In this document: piece by piece, positions 1-6,511 of the stretch
Layout: every line of letters starts with the position of its first letter
Position numbering within the stretch: the stretch's first letter is position 1
Assembly: GCA_003695455.1 (NCBI GenBank)
Contig: RFJF01000025.1
Location: 1 to 10,246 of the forward strand
Origin: Chloroflexota bacterium
GTDB lineage: Bacteria; Chloroflexota; Anaerolineae; 4572-78; J111
Length of the DNA: 10,246 bases
Direction: 5' to 3'
Made by a program: the position numbers and the translations under genes
Notes under the pieces: generated by a model
The model's input: the letters and a program-made list of their open reading frames with translations, nothing else
Told to the model about the DNA's origin: nothing
The model's database searches: none

Positions 1-1137
1 AATGGCCGCACCGGACAGAATGGGCCACAGCGCTGCCAGCAGGGGGATGAGCGTGGCCGCCGCGGCCTGAAAAATAACGGCGCGGGTAGAAACCTGAAAG
101 GTGTCGTAATCAATGTTGAACAGGTTGAGAAACCATTTACTGATGCCAAACGCCACCAGCGCGCCCAGCGGCAGAGAAATGATGAACGCCAGCAGGCCGT
201 ACACAATCACGGTGGTCAGGTAGATTTTGAGAATATCGCCGGTGCCGCCGCCGATGGCTTTCATAATGCCAATCTGGTTGATTTGCTGGGTGACAATGGC
301 GGTCATGGTGTTGGTCACCAGAATCACGCTCATGAACAGCGAGATGACTGCCAGAATTTGCAGCACCAGATTGACGCCCTCCACAAACATGCGGCCCCAA
401 TGTTCGTCCGGGTCCTGAAAACTGGTGAACCCCACGCCGATACCTTCTTTGGCCAGCCGGTCCTTGATTTCCGAGGCGATTTCGCGGGCAAATTCGCGGC
501 TGTAGGGCTGCACCCGAACCAGTAATCCGCCAAATTCACCGTTGTCCACGTTGAATCGTTCCATGGCCGGGGCGGCGGCAAAAAAGACCGCATCGCCGCC
601 AAACTGGGGCGGCTCCACAAAATTGTGCCGCATTTTGCCCGTCACATCCAGCGGCCGGTCGGTTTTGTCCAGCTCAAAAATCACCTGGTCGCCAATGTCA
701 ATGCCAAAGTGCTGGCTGGACAACCGCTCAATGCCGATGTGATTTTTGTGGGGCCAGTCGCCCTCTTTCAGTTGCAGAATATCATATTTCTGGTTGGTGT
801 AATCATCGCGCATGATAAAGCGGGCCGCCTGCCACTCGTCATCCGGGTGAACTTTGTAACGCACAGAAATTTCGTTGAGCAGTTCGATGTCTTCAACGCC
901 GTCAATTTTTTTGAGGCGGTTGGCGGTATCGCGGTCAATGGTGCCGGTGAGCGCCAAAAATGCGTGTGAGGGGGTGACGGCCCGGTGGGCGTTATCCATG
1001 CCGGTTAGCAGTTGATCGACCATGCCAAACGTGGCCCCAATGGCAAACACCCCGGCGGAGATGCTCAACACCGCCAGCGCGGTGCGGATTTTGTTGTCCC
1101 ACAAATCAGACCAGACTTTGTTCCAGATAACGCTCAT
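1..1137 (-). CDS. ABC transporter permease, FtsX/MacB type (C-terminus beyond window)
   Basis: I translated the minus strand from the ATG at 1137-1135 and it stays open for 379 codons to the window edge, so the 3' end is missing. Residues 17-40 form a first membrane segment. Residues about 45-245 form an extracytoplasmic region of MacB-PCD type, with the characteristic stretch GIERLSSQHFGIDIGDQV at about 134-151. Further hydrophobic segments lie at about 255-280, 306-333 and 354-376. The stretch IGIMKAIGG (289-297) after the second membrane segment matches the cytoplasmic coupling region typical of FtsX-family permeases. Its ATG shares one base with the TAA of the ATPase gene upstream (TAATG), so the two are almost certainly translationally coupled subunits of one transporter. 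Such permeases are mechanotransmission subunits that drive an adaptor or periplasmic partner rather than classic channels. The substrate cannot be read from the sequence. One-domain (about 400 aa) or two-domain (about 800 aa) architecture is unresolved because of the truncation. Confidence 0.93.
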   Translation of the reverse strand, partial: MSVIWNKVWSDLWDNKIRTALAVLSISAGVFAIGATFGMVDQLLTGMDNAHRAVTPSHAFLALTGTIDRDTANRLKKIDGVEDIELLNEISVRYKVHPDDEWQAARFIMRDDYTNQKYDILQLKEGDWPHKNHIGIERLSSQHFGIDIGDQVIFELDKTDRPLDVTGKMRHNFVEPPQFGGDAVFFAAAPAMERFNVDNGEFGGLLVRVQPYSREFAREIASEIKDRLAKEGIGVGFTSFQDPDEHWGRMFVEGVNLVLQILAVISLFMSVILVTNTMTAIVTQQINQIGIMKAIGGGTGDILKIYLTTVIVYGLLAFIISLPLGALVAFGISKWFLNLFNIDYDTFQVSTRAVIFQAAAATLIPLLAALWPILSGAAI

Positions 1138-1874
1138 TAGTACCCTGTCCAGCTTGAGCCGGCCCCCACATATTCATCGCGGGTGATTTTGCCGTTGGTA
1201 ATTTCAACCACGCGCGGAACCCGGTGCGCCAGCTCTTTGTCGTGCGTGACCATCAACATACTTTTCCCTTCATCCACCAATCGCTGGAACAAGTCAAACA
1301 CATCAAACGCAGTGCGTTCGTCGAGGTTGCCGGTGGGTTCATCGCCCACCAGCAGCGGCGGGTCGTTGGCCAGGGCGCGGGCAATGGCGGCTCGCTGCTG
1401 CTGGCCGCCGGAAACCATACTGGGCAGTTTGGCGGCCTGGTCGGCCAGCCCCACAATGTCCAGCAGGTGCATGGCCCGCTCGCGGCGTTCTTTGCTGCTG
1501 TACTTGTTGGCAAAATCCATCGGCAAGATGACGTTTTGCAGCAAGCTGAGCGCGGGCAGCATTTGAAAAAACTGAAAGATGATGCCCACGTGTTCGCCGC
1601 GCCAGGCGGCCATCTGATTTTCTGACATTTTGTTCAGGTTGCGACCGGTCACAATCACATCGCCGCCGCTGGGGCGATCGATGCCGGTAATCATGTTGAG
1701 CAGCGTAGATTTGCCGTTGCCCGATGGCCCCACAATCGACACAAATTCGCCGTTTTTTACATCAAACGAAATACCCTTGAGGATGGTTACTTCGCCATCG
1801 CCCACTTTAAAACTTTTGACCACGTCTTTGACCTGAACAATGTATTCGTACTCAACTTCTTTTTTGCCAAACAT
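1137..1874 (-). CDS. ABC transporter ATP-binding protein, MacB/LolD-type
   Basis: A 245-residue nucleotide-binding subunit, close to the usual length of the LolD/FtsE/YknY group. All catalytic motifs are visible: Walker A GPSGNGKST (49-57), Q-loop Gln101, signature VSGGQQQR (154-161), Walker B LLVGDEP (174-180) with catalytic Glu179, D-loop GNLD (182-185) and switch His211. The segment following the Q-loop (FFQMLPALSLLQNV) and the VGDEPTGNLD block are typical of ATPases that pair with FtsX-like permeases. It hydrolyses ATP at the cytoplasmic face to power the permease encoded directly after it, which it overlaps by one base. The ATG at 1874 follows a G-rich stretch (AGGGGGA) that can serve as ribosome binding site. 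The first 12 residues (MFGKKEVEYEYI) are a short extension before the ABC core. The Asn in Walker A in place of the commoner Ser is a tolerated variant, so an active ATPase is expected. Confidence 0.96.
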   Translation of the reverse strand: MFGKKEVEYEYIVQVKDVVKSFKVGDGEVTILKGISFDVKNGEFVSIVGPSGNGKSTLLNMITGIDRPSGGDVIVTGRNLNKMSENQMAAWRGEHVGIIFQFFQMLPALSLLQNVILPMDFANKYSSKERRERAMHLLDIVGLADQAAKLPSMVSGGQQQRAAIARALANDPPLLVGDEPTGNLDERTAFDVFDLFQRLVDEGKSMLMVTHDKELAHRVPRVVEITNGKITRDEYVGAGSSWTGY

Positions 1875-1913
1875 ACCTGCGTCCCCCTGAAAACGGCGAA
1901 CAACGTGCCGCCG

Positions 1914-3146
1914 CTAATCTGTGGTGGCCCAAATTAAATCAACTTTGGGCTTGTATTCATCCACGTTGTACATTGTATCCACATTTACCCCGTTCACGCC
2001 CTGCGTAACCACCTGCAAATCCACGTCGGTTAAATTGTAGCGCTGCCGGTAGGCTGTCATCCGGCCGAATTTGCCCTGTGCCAGCAGGCGTGCCGCCCGA
2101 ATGGCAAAGTTGGTCGCGCCCAGCAAATCCTGCCCGTCCGGCGGCCCGGTGCGCAGCAGGTAAGTGAGCGACTGGTGAAACACCTCATCGCCGGTGAGGT
2201 GAGCCATCAACTCGGCCACCACCATGCCGCTGCCGGCCAGGCTGGTACCGGTTTCTACCACCTCATCCAGCGAAAAATCTGTTTCGTGGGCGGCCTCGGC
2301 CTGATGTTCGGTCATTTGCTGCAGCACCAGTGACTGGCTCTGCGGCGAAAGGTGCGGCGTGTATTTGAGCACCTTCTCTTCCACAATCGACGCGCCATCG
2401 TTGACCAGCACCACGGCGTAATTGCTGGGGTTCAACCCTTTGTCACGCTGAACCATCAGCGCCAGCTTTTCCGGGTCGTACGGAACTTCGGGAATGATGA
2501 CCCGGTCAACGCCGGCCAGAAAACCGACCATCAGCGTGCTGAGGCCGGAGTTCACCCGGAATGTTTCTACCACCACGGCCTGTTCGCGTGAGCCGGCCAG
2601 CGAGCGAAGTTCGTGGATAAAGGCCACGCCCCGCGCCAGCCCGGTGCTAAAACCAATGGTGTAATCGGTGCCAAAAATATTGTTGTGAATGGTTTTGGGG
2701 ATGGCGATAACCGGCACGCCTTCCGCGCTCAGGTGGGCCGCGTACCGCAGCACATCATCGTCACCAATCACAATCAACGCTTTGTAGCCCAGCCGCTCGA
2801 CCACTTCTTTAATGTGGCCGGTCATATCTTGCGTGGCCCGGCCCGCCTGCCGCACGGATTGGGGGATGAATTTTTGCCGTGTTGCCAGCGGATTCACCCG
2901 CGACGAGTGCAAAAAGGAGCCGGGGGTGCGGTCAATGGGCCGCACCATTTGTTTGTTCAGTTCGATGAAGTTATCACCGTAAGTGGTAGGGTCGTGGTAG
3001 TCGTAACGGATCAACCCTTCCCACCCTTTGCGGATGCCCACCGGCTCAAAACCTTCGTCAATTAGCCGGTACACCAGGCTTTTGAGGCACATATTCAGGC
3101 CGGGAACGTCGCCGCCCCCCACCAAAATTCCAACCCGCTTGCTCAT
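1914..3146 (-). CDS. Phosphofructokinase-fold protein with degenerate active site (probable pseudoenzyme or altered function)
   Basis: A 410-residue protein with the overall PFK fold. The N-terminal GGGDVPGLN (10-18) stands for the family SGGDxPGxN, SSR (81-83) keeps the Arg72 position, and GTDYTIGFSTGL (159-170), PEV (219-221) and GKFGR (358-362) are classic. Several key residues are changed (E. coli PfkA numbering in brackets). The GGDGS loop reads GDDDV (128-132), keeping Asp130 [103] and having Asp131 [104], the PPi-type residue. Lys151 [124] is also PPi-type. The catalytic TIDND reads TIHNN (152-156), so base Asp127 is His154 and Asp129 is Asn156. The substrate motif MGR [169-171] reads FRV (196-198). 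In the QRGG region the Arg is kept (Arg332) but His249 is Tyr329. The simplest reading is a protein derived from PPi-dependent PFKs that no longer makes fructose-1,6-bisphosphate efficiently; it may sense or bind a ligand. It sits 39 bp upstream of the ABC ATPase gene, which suggests co-transcription. Automatic annotation would call it 6-phosphofructokinase. Confidence 0.88.
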   Translation of the reverse strand: MSKRVGILVGGGDVPGLNMCLKSLVYRLIDEGFEPVGIRKGWEGLIRYDYHDPTTYGDNFIELNKQMVRPIDRTPGSFLHSSRVNPLATRQKFIPQSVRQAGRATQDMTGHIKEVVERLGYKALIVIGDDDVLRYAAHLSAEGVPVIAIPKTIHNNIFGTDYTIGFSTGLARGVAFIHELRSLAGSREQAVVVETFRVNSGLSTLMVGFLAGVDRVIIPEVPYDPEKLALMVQRDKGLNPSNYAVVLVNDGASIVEEKVLKYTPHLSPQSQSLVLQQMTEHQAEAAHETDFSLDEVVETGTSLAGSGMVVAELMAHLTGDEVFHQSLTYLLRTGPPDGQDLLGATNFAIRAARLLAQGKFGRMTAYRQRYNLTDVDLQVVTQGVNGVNVDTMYNVDEYKPKVDLIWATTD

Positions 3147-3154
3147 TGGAGTAT

Positions 3155-3162
3155 CCCTCCTT
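3155..3162 (-). promoter_or_regulatory. Strong ribosome binding site of the PFK-like gene
   Basis: The minus strand reads AAGGAGGG, eight bases upstream of the ATG at 3146, a near-perfect Shine-Dalgarno sequence. It fixes the start codon of the PFK-like protein, whose family motif begins only a few residues later. The ribosome binding site lies inside the left end of the intergenic repeat described at 3157-3205. Confidence 0.85.
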
Positions 3163-3205
3163 CGAAAACAGGAATCAGGGGTCGGGAGCCAGGGGACAGG
3201 GGTAG
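3157..3205. repeat. Intergenic degenerate heptanucleotide array, copy 1
   Basis: From 3164 to 3205 the spacer can be read in unbroken 7-bp steps, most beginning with G: GAAAACA, then GGAATCA, GGGGTCG, GGAGCCA, GGGGACA and GGGGTAG. The segment 3157-3195 also aligns without gaps to 4918-4956 in the next spacer of the cluster at about 32 of 39 positions, in the same orientation. In addition, CAGGGGTC at 3176-3183 has an exact inverted copy at 3256-3263 in the same spacer. The pattern resembles the short tandemly repeated heptanucleotides (STRR) described in filamentous cyanobacteria, but that is only an analogy. The remainder of the 167-bp spacer (3206-3313) has small competing hairpins just after the propeller gene's stop (CACAGG 3289-3294 with CCTGTG 3304-3309; CACCC 3301-3305 with GGGTG 3309-3313) without a U-tract, so I do not call a terminator there. 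Confidence 0.6.
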
Positions 3206-3313
3206 CGCATGGCGAATGTTTCTCTGAAACCTTGTAACCCTGCCACTTGCGACCTGACCCCTGGTTTCCATTTATTGTTGCTGTTCTGCACAGGCTGTCT
3301 CACCCTGTGGGTG

Positions 3314-4804
3314 TTACCGCCACGACAGCATGCGCTCGTCAACCCCGTCAAAATTCAGCTCGATGTTGTCAAGCGCGCCGTTGGGGAACATGGGCCGCTG
3401 ATTGCTGCCGTCGGCGTTCATAATCCAGATTTCCCACCGGCCGGTGCGGTCGGTGACAAAGGCAATCTGGCTGCCGTCCGGCGACCAGACCGGCGCGGCG
3501 TTGTTCCAGCGCACGTTGGGCATCGATTCGCCCTGCGCCCGCGACATGGTAGTGAAGCCTTCGGCGTTGGTGAAGGCCCGGTTGTTGGCGGCGGTGCGGC
3601 CGGCTACCACGCTCAACGGCGTTTTTGTCAGCCGTTGGCGGTTGGTTCCATCCATGTTGATGGTGTGGATTTCCCAGTTACCGTCCTGAAAGTAGGTGAA
3701 GGCGGCGCGGCTGCCGTCCGGCGAGATTGAAATTGCGCCCCGGTCACGGTCGTCAAAACTGACGGAGCGACTGGTTTGCGCGGCGTCATCGTACAGGCCC
3801 ATCCCTTTGTCGGTGCGGAAAATAAAGGCGTTGGGGTCGATGGGGTGGCCGCTGGGGGCGTAATTGTAGCGGGAGCCGGTGGACAGGTCGCGGTAGGTTT
3901 GGTTGGTCAGGTTGATTTCGGCCAGCCACCAGTAAGCATCGGCGGGGATGACAAACTGCAGCTTGCCGTCTTTAAATTCAATTCCGCGGGCATTATCGGG
4001 AATGTTGACCGGGCTGCCTTTGGCGGCACGTTTGATGAGCGTTTCTTTGCTGTAGCGGTGGAATTCCGGCTCCAGCCGGCCGCCATTTTGAAAACTGAAC
4101 ACCAGCTTGCTGCCGTCGGCGGACCAGGCCGGCGATTTCATTTGCTTGCGGTTGCTGAACCACGAGCGCTCGTTGCTGCCGTCTGTGTTGATGGTGAACA
4201 GTTCAAACTGCGGATTCCAACGGGTAAAGGCAATTTGCGTTCCGTCCGGCGAAAGCTGGGGGTCAATGCCGTGGGTCACGCGGCGCAGGCCGGTACCGTC
4301 GGCGTTGATGACATAAATATCGCCGCCGCTGCGGGTTTGGAAGGCCAGCAGCCCACTGCCATTGCCGCTCACCGGGCGCAGCCCGGTTTCAACAATGGTG
4401 GTTGACGGTTGGCCGGCTTCTGCCGCCGGGGTGGTCAGTTCCACGCCGTCCACCTTCCAGCGGTTGTTGTATTTGCCGGTGTGTACGGTGAGGGCGCGCT
4501 CGCCGGGCTGAAGGGCGGCTTGCACTTCAAACGTTTGGCCGGGAACCAGCCAGTCAGCGCGGGTGACGGTGTAGCCGGTTACGTCGCCCAGTTCAGCGTG
4601 CAGGTTGTCCGCTCGCAGGCCATCTGTGACGTAAAATTTTTGCACGCCGGCCAGTTCGGGCCGGACCAGCGTGTTCAGGTATGATTTGGCGGCGGCGCGG
4701 GCCAGAATGGTGTCTAAATCTTCCTGGGCTGTTGCCGCAGGCGCACCGCCCAGTGCTACCAGCAGCCCCAAAAGCAGGGCCGCAAAAATGGCTGTCTTTT
4801 TCAT
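3314..4804 (-). CDS. Exported TolB/PD40-like beta-propeller protein
   Basis: A 496-residue protein with a Sec signal peptide: MKK, a hydrophobic core at 5-20 and an AxA cleavage motif at 24-26, so it is probably released outside the cytoplasmic membrane. Residues about 30-125 form a separate small domain I do not recognise with certainty. It ends in WKVDGVEL, loosely like NTF2/lumazine-binding folds. From 150 onward it is a TolB-type propeller with PD40 repeats: PQLSPDGTQIAFTRW (182-196), PAWSADGSKLVFSF (225-238), ISISPDGSRAAFTYF (358-372) and PVWSPDGSQIAFV (438-450). These alternate with INADG/INTDG/INMDG/MNADG blade motifs at 166, 205, 382 and 462. Such propellers usually bind proteins or peptidoglycan-associated partners; no catalytic residues are evident. 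The ATG at 4804 follows AAGGGAG (4819-4813) with eight bases between. The gene lies between the adaptor gene and the PFK-like gene of the transporter cluster, so it may be an accessory extracytoplasmic component, but this rests on position only. Confidence 0.9.
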   Translation of the reverse strand: MKKTAIFAALLLGLLVALGGAPAATAQEDLDTILARAAAKSYLNTLVRPELAGVQKFYVTDGLRADNLHAELGDVTGYTVTRADWLVPGQTFEVQAALQPGERALTVHTGKYNNRWKVDGVELTTPAAEAGQPSTTIVETGLRPVSGNGSGLLAFQTRSGGDIYVINADGTGLRRVTHGIDPQLSPDGTQIAFTRWNPQFELFTINTDGSNERSWFSNRKQMKSPAWSADGSKLVFSFQNGGRLEPEFHRYSKETLIKRAAKGSPVNIPDNARGIEFKDGKLQFVIPADAYWWLAEINLTNQTYRDLSTGSRYNYAPSGHPIDPNAFIFRTDKGMGLYDDAAQTSRSVSFDDRDRGAISISPDGSRAAFTYFQDGNWEIHTINMDGTNRQRLTKTPLSVVAGRTAANNRAFTNAEGFTTMSRAQGESMPNVRWNNAAPVWSPDGSQIAFVTDRTGRWEIWIMNADGSNQRPMFPNGALDNIELNFDGVDERMLSWR

Positions 4805-4827
4805 CTGAAAATCTCCCTTGAAAATAA

Positions 4828-4872
4828 GCGATTCAGCGATTCAGCGAATGGCGATTCAGCGAATGGCAAATG
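4828..4872. repeat. Tandem 15-bp (7+8) repeats in the leader of the propeller gene
   Basis: The block is built from 7- and 8-bp units: GCGATTCA at 4828-4835, 4836-4843 and 4851-4858, and GCGAATG at 4844-4850 and 4859-4865, then a variant GCAAATG at 4866-4872. Equivalently, the 15-bp unit GCGATTCAGCGAATG is present twice in tandem and exactly (4836-4850 and 4851-4865), preceded by an extra half unit. It begins 24 bp upstream of the propeller ATG and lies just beyond its ribosome binding site, so it would be in the 5' leader or promoter region of that gene. Confidence 0.8.
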
Positions 4873-4917
4873 AACTCTATTTTCATTCTCATTGTCGTTC
4901 CGCCAGGGACTGTCCGA

Positions 4918-4997
4918 CTCTTTTGAAAGCAGGCCTCAGGAGTCGGGAGTCAGGGGTGCGAATTCTGTGCTCTGCACTCTGTACTCTGGATTCTGAA
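4918..4997. repeat. Intergenic degenerate heptanucleotide array, copy 2
   Basis: From 4932 the sequence keeps a 7-bp period to 4994: GGCCTCA, GGAGTCG, GGAGTCA, GGGGTGC, GAATTCT, GTGCTCT, GCACTCT, GTACTCT, GGATTCT. All nine units start with G, all have T at the fifth position and eight have C at the sixth. The right half can also be read as five CTCTGNA-like units from 4963 to 4997. The left part (4918-4956) is the counterpart of 3157-3195 in the next spacer. The array ends three bases from the stop codon of the adaptor gene (5001) and occupies most of the left-hand half of the 196-bp spacer between adaptor and propeller genes. No open reading frame with coding character crosses it. Confidence 0.65.
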
Positions 4998-5000
4998 CCG

Positions 5001-6392
5001 CTACCGTGGAATACCGGAGTCGGCTTCGATGTCAACAAAGGTGGTCATACCCCAGCGCAGGCGGTTGGTATTGCCGCTGGTAATGTCGATGAGGACGGTG
5101 TAGGTTACGTCGCCGGCTTTGGTTTCTGACTGCGGCCGTACCCGCACTACCGTGCCCTCAAATTCTTCGCCGGGCAGGGCGTCAACGCTGATCGATACTT
5201 TGGCGCCGGGTTGAACATCAACCACGTCAATTTCGGTCAGGTCATCGGTTTCAATTTGCCACGTGCTGGTATCGCCCAGGGCAATGACCGGGCTGCCGGC
5301 TGCCACCATTTCACCCACTTCCACGTTCAGCCGGCCAATTTCACCGGCAAAGGGTGCAACCAGGGCGCGTTTTGCCACCTGCACCTGTGCCGAGGCCACT
5401 TGCGCCTGGGCGGCTTCAATGCCGGCCCGCACCGATTCCATTGCGGCCTGCCGGGTTTCTACGCCGGCTTCGGCAATGGCAATGTCTTCATCGGTGGCGC
5501 CGGCCAGCAGTTGGGCCAGTTGCGCTTCGGCGCGGGCTACTTCGGCCTGGGCCTGGGCAATCTGTTCCGGGGTAGCGCCGGATTTTACTTTTGCCAGCGC
5601 CGCTTCGGCTTCGGCCACGCGAGAGCGGGCAGTGCTGACCTGCTCGGGGGTGGCGCCGTTCACCAGCCGGTCGTAGTCGGCCTGCGCGGCCTCGTAGGCC
5701 AGGGTGGCTTTTTCAAGCGCCACCCCCGCCGACATCACATCTTTGGGGTCGCCGTAGCGCACGCGGTCATACACGCTTTGGGCTTCGCGAACATCGGCCT
5801 GGGTTTGCAGCAGCCGCGAGCCGGCGGCCTGCAAATCTTCTTCACGGGGATCGGCCAGCACTTCGGCCAGTTGGGCGCGGGCGGTTTGCACGGCGGCTTC
5901 TGCCTGGGCAATATCCTGGGCGGTGGGGCCGGCAATGGCTTCGGCCAGTGCGGCCTGGGCGCGGTCAAGGTTGGCTTGCAACTGGTCTATCTCTTCCGGA
6001 GTGGGCGGCGCTTTGACTTTGGCCAGATTGGCCTGGGCTTCGGCCAGCCCGGCGGCGGCCTCGGCCAGTTGGGCCTCAATTTGAGAGAGTCCGGCTTGTG
6101 CTTCGGCCAGTTGGGCTTGCTGGATATCGTCATCAAGCCGAACCAGCAAGTCGCCTTCGGCAACCTGGTCGCCTTCTTCAATTGTAACTTCTACTACGCG
6201 GCCGCTACTTTCGAGCGACAGATTGGCTTGTTTGACCGGCACTACAAACGCCTCGGCAGAAACTACGCTGGGTTGTTGAACAGCACTAACATCAACAGGT
6301 TCGGGTGTTGGTTCTTCGGCAGATGAGCATGCGGCCGTAGCCAAAACCAAAAGAATGAGTGTCAGTGTGGTGAAGAATGGTTTACCCGTCAT
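5001..6392 (-). CDS. Lipoprotein adaptor (membrane fusion protein) of the MacA/HlyD/YknX family
   Basis: A 463-residue adaptor. Residues 1-21 are a lipoprotein signal (hydrophobic core 8-20, then TAA before Cys22), followed by an acidic, Pro-rich linker. A biotinyl-lipoyl half-motif follows (SLESSGRVVEVTIEEGDQV, 59-77), then a long Ala/Glu/Gln-rich helical region (about 90-340), the second lipoyl half (LVAPFAGEIGRLNVEVGEMV, 344-363), and a beta-barrel/membrane-proximal part to the end, including WGMTTFVDIE. The helical region holds six 26-residue repeats at 128-153, 154-179, 180-205, 245-270, 271-296 and 297-322, consensus near xGATPEQIAQAxAxVA. Such proteins link an ABC permease to its extracytoplasmic path or partner. 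The ATPase and permease genes further along the same strand are the obvious partners, although two other genes intervene. The ATG at 6392 has AAGGAG (6406-6401) eight bases upstream. Anchoring by lipid rather than by a transmembrane helix is common in these systems. Confidence 0.93.
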   Translation of the reverse strand: MTGKPFFTTLTLILLVLATAACSSAEEPTPEPVDVSAVQQPSVVSAEAFVVPVKQANLSLESSGRVVEVTIEEGDQVAEGDLLVRLDDDIQQAQLAEAQAGLSQIEAQLAEAAAGLAEAQANLAKVKAPPTPEEIDQLQANLDRAQAALAEAIAGPTAQDIAQAEAAVQTARAQLAEVLADPREEDLQAAGSRLLQTQADVREAQSVYDRVRYGDPKDVMSAGVALEKATLAYEAAQADYDRLVNGATPEQVSTARSRVAEAEAALAKVKSGATPEQIAQAQAEVARAEAQLAQLLAGATDEDIAIAEAGVETRQAAMESVRAGIEAAQAQVASAQVQVAKRALVAPFAGEIGRLNVEVGEMVAAGSPVIALGDTSTWQIETDDLTEIDVVDVQPGAKVSISVDALPGEEFEGTVVRVRPQSETKAGDVTYTVLIDITSGNTNRLRWGMTTFVDIEADSGIPR

Positions 6393-6417
6393 GAGTATTT
6401 CTCCTTAATTTTTACAA

Positions 6418-6438
6418 ATCTCGCCAAATGAGCGAGAT
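6418..6438 (-). promoter_or_regulatory. Leader hairpin or operator before the adaptor gene
   Basis: ATCTCGC (6418-6424) and GCGAGAT (6432-6438) form a perfect 7-bp inverted repeat with a 7-base loop, 26 bp upstream of the adaptor ATG and between its ribosome binding site and the predicted transcription start. It could be an operator or an RNA hairpin in the leader; there is no U-tract, so it is not a terminator. Confidence 0.5.
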
Positions 6439-6453
6439 CGAATTTCTGGTGTT

Positions 6454-6483
6454 AGTATATCAGCACATAGGTGTAGTCGTCAT
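6454..6483 (-). promoter_or_regulatory. Candidate extended -10 promoter for the adaptor gene
   Basis: On the minus strand the -10 box TATACT lies at 6459-6454 with the extended TG at 6462-6461. A partial -35 box ATGACG lies at 6483-6478 with 18-bp spacing. A start near 6447 would give a leader of about 55 bases containing the hairpin and the AAGGAG ribosome binding site. It probably drives the adaptor gene and possibly the genes behind it. Confidence 0.55.
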
Positions 6484-6511
6484 TACCCAAAAGGTGTACC
6501 CCCGGGTAGAA

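Noticed and set aside
1914..3146. Plain assignment as 6-phosphofructokinase (pfkA)
   Set aside because: Both catalytic aspartates and the MGR motif are replaced, so the glycolytic role cannot be supported from this sequence.
3289..3313. Terminator directly after the propeller gene
   Set aside because: Two short competing hairpins are possible, but no U-tract follows on the minus strand, so readthrough to the PFK-like gene remains plausible.
3209..4405. Plus-strand frames (3209-3730 and 3776-4405) opposite the propeller gene
   Set aside because: They are antisense shadows of a gene with a signal peptide and four PD40 repeats; their products are Gly/Val-rich and unlike any family.
4932..4997. 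A CRISPR-like array
   Set aside because: The period is 7 bp with no spacer-repeat alternation, far too short for CRISPR, and no cas gene is present.
4818..5129. A 103-codon plus-strand frame across the adaptor-propeller spacer
   Set aside because: It is made of the tandem repeats plus antisense adaptor sequence; there is no family signal.
5211..6326. A 371-codon plus-strand reading frame opposite the adaptor gene
   Set aside because: Its product is a Gly/Phe/Leu-rich string produced by reading the Ala/Gln/Glu-rich repeats antisense. The adaptor on the other strand has a lipoprotein signal, lipoyl motifs and a good ribosome binding site.
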